Positions 1-8,456 of a stretch of DNA of 64,000 nucleotides are shown one piece after another. The DNA comes from Elusimicrobiales bacterium. Lineage in GTDB: Bacteria; Elusimicrobiota; Elusimicrobia; Elusimicrobiales; UBA9959. The translations under genes were made by a program, and so were the position numbers. The notes below the pieces were generated by a model. It did no database searches, was not told where the DNA came from, and worked only from the letters and a program-made list of their open reading frames with translations. Position 1 is the stretch's first letter, and each line of letters starts with the position of its first letter. The stretch lies in the NCBI GenBank assembly GCA_028688015.1, contig JAQTZB010000001.1, positions 351,663 to 415,662 on the forward strand. The letters run 5' to 3'.

Positions 1-412
1 CGTTAGGTACGTAGACCTCCGTGCGCGCCGCGTCCAATTCCCCGTCCGGGCCGACTGCGCCGTCCAAAGCCAGGATGACCACCTTGCCCACGGAGCGGCT
101 TTTTTTCGCCAGTTCCGAAACTCTGGCCGGTATGAGCCAGTCCCCTTTCTTCTCCAGTTCCGCGGCCGTAACCCCGAAAGCCCGCAGGTAGAGGGCGAAC
201 CGGGGGCTGCGGCGCAGCCGCGCGGAAACCAGGGCCCCGCTGCCGCCTGCGCCGATGCCCGCGATGTGGCAATGCATGTCGGTAATGCCGGCCGGCGCCT
301 CCCGCACGGGCAGGTAGGGGCCCAGGTAAGCGGCGGCGTACGCGGCTGTTAGCAGGGCTGCGGCGAGCGCGGTATAGGTGAAGAGCGTCTTTTGGGAGGT
401 TTTGAGGCGCAT
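1..412 (-). CDS. Amidohydrolase-family protein, N-terminal part (runs off left edge)
   Basis: Reading from an ATG at 412 towards base 1 gives 137 codons with no stop. Residues ~8-30 form a hydrophobic signal or membrane anchor, followed at ~44-49 by TDMHCH, the metal-binding D-x-H-x-H-type start of amidohydrolase TIM barrels. The visible part ends with RTEVYVPN, which resembles the conserved YVPND stretch of amidohydrolase_2 proteins. The substrate cannot be told. Inference: an exported or membrane-anchored metal-dependent hydrolase. It diverges from ppdK, with 206 bp between the two starts. The C-terminal catalytic residues are outside the window. Confidence 0.6.
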   Translation of the reverse strand, partial: MRLKTSQKTLFTYTALAAALLTAAYAAAYLGPYLPVREAPAGITDMHCHIAGIGAGGSGALVSARLRRSPRFALYLRAFGVTAAELEKKGDWLIPARVSELAKKSRSVGKVVILALDGAVGPDGELDAARTEVYVPN

Positions 413-515
413 AAGCCGTGCCTGCTGCCGGTTCGGCGGGCAGGGGGTGCGGCGGATAGTATACCTAAATATGCCGGGGCGGTTTCCGGGGACGGCAGCC
501 GGCGCTTTTAATTCA

Positions 516-545
516 TTGCCCACGGCCCCCCCCATTTTGTATTAT
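516..545 (+). promoter_or_regulatory. Candidate ppdK promoter
   Basis: TTGCCC at 516-521 and TATTAT at 540-545 are 18 bp apart, placing a start of transcription near 552 and a ~65-nt leader before ppdK. The rest of the 206-bp divergent gap shows no other clear element. Confidence 0.4.
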
Positions 546-618
546 TAAGGAAAGCCCCACCAAAGGGTTTCCGCCCGCACCCGCGGGCCAGACGGTAACG
601 ACAACAGGAGCCACGAAT

Positions 619-3405
619 ATGCCCAAGACGGCCATTAAATCCAAAGCTAAAACACCCAAAGCAGCGAAAATTTCCAAGAAAATGATCTACTTCTTCGGCG
701 GCGGCAAAGCCGACGGCAAGGAGTCCATGAAGAACCTGCTCGGCGGCAAGGGCGCCAACCTGGCCGAGATGGCCGGCCACCCCTCTCTGCGCCTGCCGGT
801 TCCCCCCGGCTTCACGCTGACCACCGAGATCTGCACCTATTACTGGGCCAACAAGCGCTCCTACCCTAAGGGCCTGACCCAGGACGTCGAGAAGAACATC
901 CGCCGCGTGGAGGAACTCACCGGCAAAAAGTTCGGCGACGCCAAGAACCCCCTCCTGCTGTCCATCCGCTCCGGCGCCCGCAAGTCCATGCCCGGCATGA
1001 TGGAGACCATCCTTAACTGCGGCCTGACCTCCGAGACCATCCCCGGCCTCATCGAGCTCACCAAGAACCCCCGCTTCGTCTACGACTCCTACCGCCGCCT
1101 GATCATGATGTACGCCGATGTCGTCATGGAAAAGGCCGCCGGCATAGAGGTAGAGGACAATAAGGGCGTGCGCAAGCAGCTCGAGCACCTCATGGAAGCC
1201 ATGAAGAAAGCCCGCGGCGCCAAGTCCGACACCGACCTGTCCGCCGACGACCTGAAGACCCTGGCCGAGCAGTTCAAGGCCAAGGTGAAGGAAGTCATCG
1301 GCAAAGAATTCCCGGATAACCACATGGACCAGCTGTGGGGCTCCATCGGCGCCGTGTTCGCCTCCTGGATGGGCAACAAGGCCGTGCAGTACCGCAAGAT
1401 CGAAGGCATCCCCGCCGAGTGGGGCACGGCCGTGAACGTGCAGAGCATGGTGTTCGGCAACATGGGCGACGCCTCCGCCACCGGCGTGGCGTTCACCCGC
1501 AACCCCGGCACCGGCGAGAACTACTTCTACGGCGAGTTCCTCGAGAACGCCCAGGGCGAGGACGTCGTGGCCGGCATCCGCACCCCGCACCCCATCAACG
1601 AGCCCAGCCGCTCCGACCAGAGCCGCAACCTCAAGTCGATGGAGCAGATGATGCCCGCCTGCTATAAAGAGCTGGCCGCCATCCGCGCCAAGCTCGAGAA
1701 GCATTACCGCGACATGCTCGACATCGAATTCACCGTCGAGAACGGCAAGCTGTACATGCTGCAGTGCCGCGTGGGCAAGCGCAACGGCCCCGCCGCCGTG
1801 CGCATGGCCATCGACATGCACAAGGAGCGCCTGGCGACCAAGGAAGAGGTCGTGATGCGCGTTACCCCCTCCCAGCTCGACGAGCTGCTGCATCCCACCA
1901 TCGACCCCAAGGCCGAAGCCAAGATAAAGCCGATCGGCAAAGGCCTCCCGGCCGGCCCCGGCGGCGCCGTGGGCGCGATCGTCTTCACGGCGGCCGACGC
2001 CGTTAAGTGGTTCAAGGAAGGCAAGAAGGTCATCCTGGTCCGCGAAGAGACCAACCCCGAGGACGTCGAGGGTATGCGCGCGGCCGAGGCTATCCTCACC
2101 GCCCGCGGCGGCATGACCTCCCACGCGGCCCTCGTGGCCCGCGGCTGGGGCAAGTGCTGCGTCGTCGGCTGCGCCGGCGTCGAGATCGAGCACGGCTCCA
2201 AGGTCCTGCACCTGGGCGGCGAGACCTTCAAGGAAGGCGACTTCATCTCCCTCAACGGCTCCAAGGGCCTCGTGTACAAGGGCAAGATGGACATGGTGGA
2301 CGCCAGCGAGTCCCTCGGGACTCTCGGCGAGTTCCTCAAGCTCTGCAACTCCGTGCGCGCCCTCAAGGTGTGGACCAACGCCGACACGCCCGCGGACTCC
2401 ACCGTGGCCCGCAAGTTCGGCGCGGAGGGCATCGGCCTGTTCCGCATCGAGCACATGTTCTACGGCAAGGGCTCCGACCAGGCCCTGTTCCAGCTGCGCA
2501 AGATGATCATGTCGAAGTCCGTCGAGGAGCGCAAAGCCGCGCTCAACGACCTGTTCCCCTTCATGAAGAACGACATCAAGGCCACTCTGAAAGTGATGGA
2601 AGGCCTGCATGTCACCATCCGCCTGATGGATCCCCCGCTGCACGAGTTCGTGCCGCACCAGAAGGAGAAGCTGGAAGAGCTGGGCAAGGCCCTCAACATC
2701 TCCTACGAAGAGCTCGAGACGCGCGCCACCGCGCTGCGCGAGAGCAACCCGATGATGGGCCACCGCGGCGTGCGCCTCGGAGTGACCTACCCGGAGATCA
2801 CCGAGATGCAGGCCCGCGCCATTCTTGAAGCCGCCGCCGAGCTGCACAAGGAAGGCGTGAAGGTGTATCCGGACATCATGATCCCCGTGGTCTCGCTGGA
2901 GCAGGAAGTCGTGCACCAGACCGAGCTCATCCACAAGGTCTACTCCGAGGTCTCCAAGGCCAAGGGCGTCAAGCTGACCTACATGGTGGGCACGATGATA
3001 GAGATCCCGCGCGCCTGCCTCATAGCCGGCAAGCTGGCCGAGACGATGCAGTTCTTCTCGTTCGGCACCAACGACCTGACGCAGATGACGTTCGGCTATT
3101 CCCGCGACGACTCGGGCTACTTCCTGAAGGAATACGTGGATAAGAACATCATCCCCGTGGACCCCTTCCAGACCATAGACCAGACCGGCGTGGGCGAGCT
3201 GATCAAGATCACCGTCGAGCGCGGCCGCAAGACCCGCAAAGACCTGAAGATCGGCATCTGCGGCGAGCAGGGCGGCGAGCCGGCTTCCGTGGAGTTCTGC
3301 CACAAGGCGGGCCTCAACTACGTGAGCTGCTCCCCGTTCCGCGTGCCGATAGCCATCCTGTCGGCCGCGCAGTCGCAGATCCGGGCGCCGCGCAAGAATA
3401 AGTAA
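619..3405 (+). CDS. ppdK: Pyruvate, phosphate dikinase
   Basis: Interconverts pyruvate + ATP + Pi and PEP + AMP + PPi in the cytoplasm; in many anaerobes it serves PPi-linked glycolysis. The 928 residues span the whole family: N-terminal ATP-grasp start GGKGANLAEM (~43-52), central swivelling phosphohistidine motif GGMTSHAA with His502, and the C-terminal PEP domain with GTNDLTQMTFGYSRDDSG and the catalytic CGEQGGEP (Cys881). The start at 619 is supported by AGGAG at 606-610; it gives a ~21-residue Lys/Ala-rich tail before the usual MIYFFGGG start (Met22, 682). First gene of a tightly spaced operon; the gmk start follows the stop codon directly. Confidence 0.97.
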   Translation: MPKTAIKSKAKTPKAAKISKKMIYFFGGGKADGKESMKNLLGGKGANLAEMAGHPSLRLPVPPGFTLTTEICTYYWANKRSYPKGLTQDVEKNIRRVEELTGKKFGDAKNPLLLSIRSGARKSMPGMMETILNCGLTSETIPGLIELTKNPRFVYDSYRRLIMMYADVVMEKAAGIEVEDNKGVRKQLEHLMEAMKKARGAKSDTDLSADDLKTLAEQFKAKVKEVIGKEFPDNHMDQLWGSIGAVFASWMGNKAVQYRKIEGIPAEWGTAVNVQSMVFGNMGDASATGVAFTRNPGTGENYFYGEFLENAQGEDVVAGIRTPHPINEPSRSDQSRNLKSMEQMMPACYKELAAIRAKLEKHYRDMLDIEFTVENGKLYMLQCRVGKRNGPAAVRMAIDMHKERLATKEEVVMRVTPSQLDELLHPTIDPKAEAKIKPIGKGLPAGPGGAVGAIVFTAADAVKWFKEGKKVILVREETNPEDVEGMRAAEAILTARGGMTSHAALVARGWGKCCVVGCAGVEIEHGSKVLHLGGETFKEGDFISLNGSKGLVYKGKMDMVDASESLGTLGEFLKLCNSVRALKVWTNADTPADSTVARKFGAEGIGLFRIEHMFYGKGSDQALFQLRKMIMSKSVEERKAALNDLFPFMKNDIKATLKVMEGLHVTIRLMDPPLHEFVPHQKEKLEELGKALNISYEELETRATALRESNPMMGHRGVRLGVTYPEITEMQARAILEAAAELHKEGVKVYPDIMIPVVSLEQEVVHQTELIHKVYSEVSKAKGVKLTYMVGTMIEIPRACLIAGKLAETMQFFSFGTNDLTQMTFGYSRDDSGYFLKEYVDKNIIPVDPFQTIDQTGVGELIKITVERGRKTRKDLKIGICGEQGGEPASVEFCHKAGLNYVSCSPFRVPIAILSAAQSQIRAPRKNK

Positions 3406-4041
3406 GTGTCCCGCCGCAGGTTCAAGTACTTCCCGATGGTACTTTCCGCCCCCTCGGGGGGCGGAAAGACCGTCGTGCGTTCGGGCCTGCTGAAGCTGGA
3501 CAAGAAGTTCGCGTTCAGCGTCACCTGCACCACCCGGCCCCGGCGCCCCGGCGAAGTGGACGGCAAGGATTACTATTTCGTGACGGTGCCGCAGTTCCTG
3601 AAGCTCAGGAAAGAAGGCAGGCTGCTGGAGTGGGCCAAGGTCCACGGCAACTATTACGGCACCCCGGTCAAGTCGGCGATGGACGTGCTTAAAGAGGGCC
3701 GCATCCCGGTAATGACCATAGACGTTAAGGGCGCCCGCTCGGTGAAACGCCTGTTCCCGGAAACCGTAACGGTTTTCCTGCTGCCGCCGGACCTTAAGAC
3801 GCTGGTGCAGCGGCTGCGGGGCAGGGGCGAGGCGCCGGCCAACGTGGCCGTGCGGCTGGAAACTGCCCGGGCCGAGCTCAGGGTCGCGTCGACTTTCGAC
3901 TACCTGGTCATCAACGACAAGCTGGCCGAAACCATCCGCGAAGTGGCGGCGATAGCCGGGCTGGAGGCGCTGAAGACGGCGCGCAACCTGGAAAAAGTTA
4001 AATCTTTCAGCAGCCAGCTTTCCAAGAAAGCCGGCAACTAA
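3406..4041 (+). CDS. gmk: Guanylate kinase
   Basis: Phosphorylates GMP to GDP with ATP. The 211-residue product has the P-loop SAPSGGGKT (14-22), the GMP-binding region TCTTRPRRPGEVDGKDYYFV, and the basic lid region QRLRGRGEAPANVAVRLETA. It starts with GTG directly after the ppdK stop (TAA-GTG) without its own strong Shine-Dalgarno, suggesting translational coupling to ppdK. The gmk-rpoZ-priA neighbourhood is widespread in bacteria and is kept here apart from an inserted glycosylase gene. Length is normal for the family (~205). Confidence 0.93.
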   Translation: MSRRRFKYFPMVLSAPSGGGKTVVRSGLLKLDKKFAFSVTCTTRPRRPGEVDGKDYYFVTVPQFLKLRKEGRLLEWAKVHGNYYGTPVKSAMDVLKEGRIPVMTIDVKGARSVKRLFPETVTVFLLPPDLKTLVQRLRGRGEAPANVAVRLETARAELRVASTFDYLVINDKLAETIREVAAIAGLEALKTARNLEKVKSFSSQLSKKAGN

Positions 4042-4051
4042 CGGAGGACAA

Positions 4052-4417
4052 ATGACTACCCACAAGACCGAGAAGAAGGCCGACCTCGAGCAGCTGATCT
4101 CCGACTACGGCGCTCTGGCCCCGGGCAAGGAAGAGAAGACCTCCAAGGACGAGCTCAAGTACCGCGACATCGTGCGCGCCATGCAGTGGGCCCGCCACCT
4201 GCGCCGCCAGGAAGACGCCCGCTCCATGACCATGGCCGAGCTCATCGACAAGGCCCTCTTCGACGTCGTCAACCACGACGTGCAGGTGGACCAGATCGAG
4301 GAGGCCGTGAAGAAGGACGCCGAGATCGAGGACAAGCTCTCCACCAAGCGCTCCGACGACACTAAGCGCGTTCGCAAGGAAACCAAGGAAGAGAAGCCGG
4401 CCAAAGACGCCGCTTAA
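4052..4417 (+). CDS. rpoZ: Probable RNA polymerase omega subunit (RpoZ-like)
   Basis: 121 residues, strongly charged at both ends. The middle (residues ~34-75) has KYRDIVRAMQWARHLRRQ, which lines up with the omega signature NRFDLVLVAARRARQM, followed by MTMAELIDKALFD in place of the omega TTIALREI helix. Position directly after gmk is the classic rpoZ position, which supports the call as much as the sequence does. The C-terminus is a Lys/Glu-rich tail. A good Shine-Dalgarno (GGAGG, 4043-4047) precedes the ATG. Alternative: an unrelated small charged protein; sequence similarity to omega is only moderate. Confidence 0.6.
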   Translation: MTTHKTEKKADLEQLISDYGALAPGKEEKTSKDELKYRDIVRAMQWARHLRRQEDARSMTMAELIDKALFDVVNHDVQVDQIEEAVKKDAEIEDKLSTKRSDDTKRVRKETKEEKPAKDAA

Positions 4418-4422
4418 ACCCG

Positions 4423-5217
4423 ATGAAGCGGGAACTCGCCGAGGCCGCCAGGGACCTGGCCGCCTACATAAGGAACCTGGACGAGAACCTGGCCGAACCC
4501 CCGCGCGAGGGCGCCGTGAAGACGGCGCCCGTTCCGCTTCCGGCGGCGTCGGTGCCCCCGGAACAGGCAGCAGTCCCCCCCGCCACCACTATGACCAAAA
4601 AGCCGGCCGACATGGACGCCCTCGCGGCGCAGGTAAAAAGCTGCCGCAACTGCGGCCTCGGTAAATCCCGCCTGAACGCCGTTTTCGGCGTGGGCACCTA
4701 CAAGGCCAAAGTGGTCTTCGTCGGAGAGGGGCCGGGCTTCCAGGAGGACCACCTGGGCGAGCCCTTCGTGGGCCGTTCCGGCCAGCTGCTCGACAAGATC
4801 CTGGAGGCCGTGCTGGGCCTCAAGCGCTCCGACGTCTATATCGCCAACATCGTGAAGTGCCATCCGATGAAGAACCCGGCCGACCCCGAATCCCACGGCA
4901 ACGACCGCCCGCCCACGCCCGACGAGATCGCCGCCTGCCGGCCGTACCTCGACGAGCAGCTGCGCTTCATAAAGCCGGCCTGCATAGTCACGCTGGGCTC
5001 CGTGCCCACCAAGGTGCTGCTGAACACGGATAAGGGCATCTCGCTGGTGCGCGGCCGCGCCTACGACTATCCCGTTGAGATCGTCCCGGGCCGCCCCATC
5101 AAGGTCATCCCCACCTACCACCCCGCGGCCCTGCTCCGCAATCCCAACCTGAAGCGCGACACCTGGGAAGACATGAAGATGCTCAAGGCGTTCCTGGAAA
5201 CTGGTAAAATTGCTTAA
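4423..5217 (+). CDS. Family 4 uracil-DNA glycosylase (Fe-S type)
   Basis: Removes uracil from DNA in base-excision repair. Motif GEGPGFQEDHLGEPFVGRSG (101-120) matches the family-4 active-site region, and HPAALLRN near the C-terminus is the second motif. Four cysteines suited to a [4Fe-4S] cluster are C74, C77, C146 and C172; the C77-C146 spacing of 69 is as in the Thermus enzyme, while the C146-C172 spacing is about 10 residues longer because of an insert (DPESHGNDRP). An ~70-residue Pro/Ala-rich N-terminal extension precedes the domain, like the extension in phage SPO1-polymerase-type relatives. Sits between rpoZ and priA. Confidence 0.93.
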   Translation: MKRELAEAARDLAAYIRNLDENLAEPPREGAVKTAPVPLPAASVPPEQAAVPPATTMTKKPADMDALAAQVKSCRNCGLGKSRLNAVFGVGTYKAKVVFVGEGPGFQEDHLGEPFVGRSGQLLDKILEAVLGLKRSDVYIANIVKCHPMKNPADPESHGNDRPPTPDEIAACRPYLDEQLRFIKPACIVTLGSVPTKVLLNTDKGISLVRGRAYDYPVEIVPGRPIKVIPTYHPAALLRNPNLKRDTWEDMKMLKAFLETGKIA

Positions 5218-5241
5218 GCGCAGCGTTTTGCGGCCGCCGTT

Positions 5242-7212
5242 ATGCTGGCTGAACTTTCTTTCCCCATACCGCTGAGGCGGACCTTCTATTACCTGCTGCC
5301 CGACGAGCTTGAGCTCAGGGCGGCCCCCGGCCTGCGCGCCGTGGCGCCGCTGGGCAAGCGCGCCGCTGCAGTGGGGATGATCTTGCGCGTGTTGCCGGAG
5401 AAGGACGCGGACCTGACCAGGTTCAAGGAGCTCAAGTCGGTGACGCGGCTGCTTGACGACGAACCGCTGTTTCCCGAGGACGCGCCGGCGCTCGCCGCTT
5501 GGATGGCCGCGCGCTGGGGCTCGCCGCGCGGGCTCTGTCTAGGCGCCTTCTACTCGCACGCCCCCCAGGAGGACCCGGCCCTCCCCGCCCCTCCGCAGCC
5601 CGGCCTGGCCGCCCCGCCCCCGAAGCTGCCGGAGCTGAAGAAATTCCTGGAGGCCCTCTCCGAACGGAAAGACGGCGCTTACCTGCTGCGCCTGGCGCCG
5701 CTGGAGCGGCGCGAGGCCGTTTACCCCGCCGTCTTCGCCGCCGCCCTCGCGGAGGAGGCCGCGCAGGGGCTGCTGCTGGTGCCTGACTTGAACTATATCC
5801 CCGCCCTGCAGGCCGCGCTGGAGCCGGTTTTCCCCGGCCGCGTCGGCAGCTGGCACGCCCGCCTGACGCCCAAGAAGCGCGCTGAGGCCTGGGCAGGAGC
5901 CCGCTCCGGCCGTTTCAAGGTCACCATCGCCACCCGCACCGGCGTCTTCCTGCCCTTCAAAAACCTTTCCCTCGCGCTCCTCGACGGCGAGCACGAGGAG
6001 GTTTACAGGCAGGAGGAGGCCGAGCCCTTCTACCAGACCCGCGAGGTGCTGCTGCGCCGCACGCAGGCCCTCGGAGCCCGCGCCGTGCTGGCCAGCCCCT
6101 GCCCCACCATAGAGTCCTGGGGCGCCGCCGCCGCCGGCGGTTTGAAGCGCTTCGACGCGGTGCCGGCGGCCAGGCTGGCCGGCCCCGGCCCCGACGTGCG
6201 GGTGCTGGACATGACCCAGTATCCCGGCGATATCCTGGCCCGCCCCCTGGCGGACGCCCTCCGCCGCGCCGTGGCCGACGGCGGGCAGGCGCTGGTGATA
6301 GCGGGGCGTAAGGGCTATGCCTCCCGCCTGTTCTGCGCCCATTGCGGCTGGATGCCGCGCTGCAAGGACTGCGGCCCCGGCCTTACGCTGCTAAAGACCG
6401 CGGCCGCGGCCCCGGTCCTGCTCTGCCGCCGCTGCGGCAAGCGCGAGCCCAAGCCGGAGCTCTGCCCCTCCTGCGGCGGGCGGGTTTTCCGCGATTACGG
6501 CGCCGGCACGCAGAAGACCCAGGAGGCCCTGTCCAAACTGCTGCCGGGCACGAAGATAGCCCGCTTCGACGGCGACGTGCTGCGCGGCTCGCTGAAGGCC
6601 ATGCAGGCCGAGCTGGACAGCTTTTCCAAGGGCGACGCCGATGTGCTGGTGGGCACCCGCATCGCGCTGCGCGAACTGGGCGCCCCCCGCCTCAAGCTGG
6701 CCGCCTTCATCGACGCCGATTCCGACCTGTCCAGCGCGGACTTCCGGGCCTCAGAGAAGGCTTACCGCTCTTTTTACGGGGCCTGGCGTCTGCTGGGCGC
6801 CGGGGGCGAGCTTTTTATACAGACGCGGGAGTCGGGCCATTACGTCTTTTCCCGACTGACGGAGATGGATTACCCGTCGTTCGCCGACGGGGAGCTGGCC
6901 GCCCGCAAGGACTTCTTCTACCCCCCGTTCTCTCACATCGTGAAGGCGCGCTTTGCCTCCTTCGACCGGCGCGGGGTCGAGGCCGCCGGGTCCGACCTGC
7001 TGAAGGCCCTGGCCTTCCTTGGCTCCGACGGGGAGATCCTCGGGCCCGTGACGCCTCCCGGCCAGGAGAAGAAGAGGTTCTGCAGCGAGTATTACCTGGT
7101 CAAGGCCGCTTCTGAAAAGACGGCCGCCCGCTGCCTGGCCGCAGCCCAGGCCCTCCCGCAGCGCCCAGGCGTTAAGTATTTCCTCGAGGCCGATCCGCAC
7201 GGCTTCCAGTAG
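5242..7212 (+). CDS. priA: PriA-like primosomal protein with degenerate helicase motifs
   Basis: Replication-restart protein N' by overall homology: N-terminal DNA-binding domain, VPDLNYIP (motif Ia), IATRTGVFLPFKNL, the eight-cysteine zinc region (CAHCGWMPRCKDCG, then CRRCG and CPSCGG), GTQKTQEAL, and SADFRASEKA. However Walker A, GVTGSGKTEVY in E. coli, is here APLERREAVY; DEEH is DGEH; the motif V segment AKGHHFP is ALRELGAP; and the motif VI segment QVAGRAGR is absent. At 656 residues it is shorter than typical PriA (~730). It therefore probably does not hydrolyse ATP, a state also described for actinobacterial PriA. A DNA-binding and primosome-loading role could remain. Confidence 0.88.
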   Translation: MLAELSFPIPLRRTFYYLLPDELELRAAPGLRAVAPLGKRAAAVGMILRVLPEKDADLTRFKELKSVTRLLDDEPLFPEDAPALAAWMAARWGSPRGLCLGAFYSHAPQEDPALPAPPQPGLAAPPPKLPELKKFLEALSERKDGAYLLRLAPLERREAVYPAVFAAALAEEAAQGLLLVPDLNYIPALQAALEPVFPGRVGSWHARLTPKKRAEAWAGARSGRFKVTIATRTGVFLPFKNLSLALLDGEHEEVYRQEEAEPFYQTREVLLRRTQALGARAVLASPCPTIESWGAAAAGGLKRFDAVPAARLAGPGPDVRVLDMTQYPGDILARPLADALRRAVADGGQALVIAGRKGYASRLFCAHCGWMPRCKDCGPGLTLLKTAAAAPVLLCRRCGKREPKPELCPSCGGRVFRDYGAGTQKTQEALSKLLPGTKIARFDGDVLRGSLKAMQAELDSFSKGDADVLVGTRIALRELGAPRLKLAAFIDADSDLSSADFRASEKAYRSFYGAWRLLGAGGELFIQTRESGHYVFSRLTEMDYPSFADGELAARKDFFYPPFSHIVKARFASFDRRGVEAAGSDLLKALAFLGSDGEILGPVTPPGQEKKRFCSEYYLVKAASEKTAARCLAAAQALPQRPGVKYFLEADPHGFQ

Positions 7213-7263
7213 CGGCGCTCTCTTGGCCGTCAGGTCCGGGGGCCAAAGCCGCCTTTAAATTAA

Positions 7264-7269
7264 TATAAT
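7264..7269 (+). promoter_or_regulatory. Candidate tyrS -10 box, leaderless arrangement
   Basis: A perfect TATAAT ends 8 bp before the tyrS ATG (7278), with no Shine-Dalgarno in between. Transcription would begin at or next to the start codon. No good -35 is seen at 17 bp. Confidence 0.35.
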
Positions 7270-7277
7270 TAACTGTT

Positions 7278-8450
7278 ATGAACACAGATGAGCTCCTGAA
7301 GGACATCACGCGCGGCGCGGTAGACGTGGTCAGCCGGGAAGACCTGGCCAAGAAGCTGGCCTCCGGCAAGCGGCTGCGCATCAAGTTCGGCGCGGATCCC
7401 TCAAGCCCGGACCTGCACCTCGGCCACAGCGTCGTGATGAGCAAGCTGCGCCAATTCCAGGACCTCGGCCACACGGCCGTCCTTATCATAGGCGATTTTA
7501 CCGCTCAGGTGGGCGACCCTTCGGGGCGCGACCTGACCCGCCCGGTACTGGACCACGAAACGGTGGCCAAGAACGCTAAGACCTACACCGAGCAGGCCTT
7601 CAAGGTCCTGGACAAGGACAAGACGGAGATCCGGTTCAACAGCGAGTGGCTCAAGCCGTTCTTCGCCAGCCCCGCCGTGGGCGTATCCGACTTTGTCAAC
7701 ATCGCCAAGAGCGTCACCATCTCGCGCCTGCTGGAGCGCGAGGATTTCCGCGCCAGGATGAAAGCCGAAACCCCCATCAGCCTGCTGGAGATCCTGTACC
7801 CTATCCTGCAGGGCTACGACTCCGTGGCGGTCAAGGCCGACGTGGAGCTGGGCGGGCAGGATCAGATCTTCAACCTGCTGATGGGCCGCGACCTGCAGAA
7901 GCTGAACGCCCAGGAGCCGCAGGCCGTCATGACGATGCCGCTGCTGGTGGGCACGGACGGCGAGAAGAAGATGTCCAAGTCCTACGGCAATTACGTGGGC
8001 CTCAACGACCTGCCCAACGACATGTTCGGCAAGGTGATGTCGGTCTCCGACGCGCTGATGTATTCCTACTACGAGCTGCTGACCGCCGAGGACCTGGCCG
8101 CCGTGAAGGCGGAGCACCCGATGGAGGCCAAGAAGCGCCTGGCGGGCCTGATCACCGCCCGCTTCCACGACGCCGAGCAGGCGGCGGCCGCGAGGGGCCA
8201 CTTCGAGCAGGTGTTCTCCCGCAAGGAGCTGCCGGCCGAGATGGAGACCTACCGCGCCGAGAAGCCAGGCAAACTTTCCTATCTGCTGGTGGCGGCGGGC
8301 CTGGTCAAGGGCATGAACGAGGCCAGGCGCCTCATCGCCCAGGGGGCGGTGCGCCTGGACGGAGAGAAGGTCGCCGAGGATATCCAGTTCGAACCCAGGA
8401 ACTGCGTGCTCCAGGTCGGCCGCAGGCAGTTCCGGAAAATAGAAAAGTGA
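7278..8450 (+). CDS. tyrS: Tyrosyl-tRNA synthetase
   Basis: Charges tRNA-Tyr. Class I signature HLGH at residues 47-50 in FGADPSSPDLHLGHSVVM, and KMSKS at 231-235. The C-terminal ~60 residues form an S4-type RNA-binding domain (LLVAAGLVKGMNEARRLI, then GAVRLDGEKV). Length of 390 residues is typical of the second bacterial TyrRS subtype (TyrZ-like). Upstream is a 65-bp gap with a TATAAT box, so it may have its own promoter as well as being read through from ppdK-priA. The downstream FecR-domain gene starts only 6 bp after the stop. Confidence 0.96.
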   Translation: MNTDELLKDITRGAVDVVSREDLAKKLASGKRLRIKFGADPSSPDLHLGHSVVMSKLRQFQDLGHTAVLIIGDFTAQVGDPSGRDLTRPVLDHETVAKNAKTYTEQAFKVLDKDKTEIRFNSEWLKPFFASPAVGVSDFVNIAKSVTISRLLEREDFRARMKAETPISLLEILYPILQGYDSVAVKADVELGGQDQIFNLLMGRDLQKLNAQEPQAVMTMPLLVGTDGEKKMSKSYGNYVGLNDLPNDMFGKVMSVSDALMYSYYELLTAEDLAAVKAEHPMEAKKRLAGLITARFHDAEQAAAARGHFEQVFSRKELPAEMETYRAEKPGKLSYLLVAAGLVKGMNEARRLIAQGAVRLDGEKVAEDIQFEPRNCVLQVGRRQFRKIEK

Positions 8451-8456
8451 GGCGGC

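Noticed and set aside
508..4065. Very long minus-strand open frame (1185 codons) opposite ppdK and gmk
   Set aside because: A shadow of high-GC codon use opposite ppdK and gmk; composition is His/Leu/Gly-biased without any motif, and the plus-strand genes are unmistakable.
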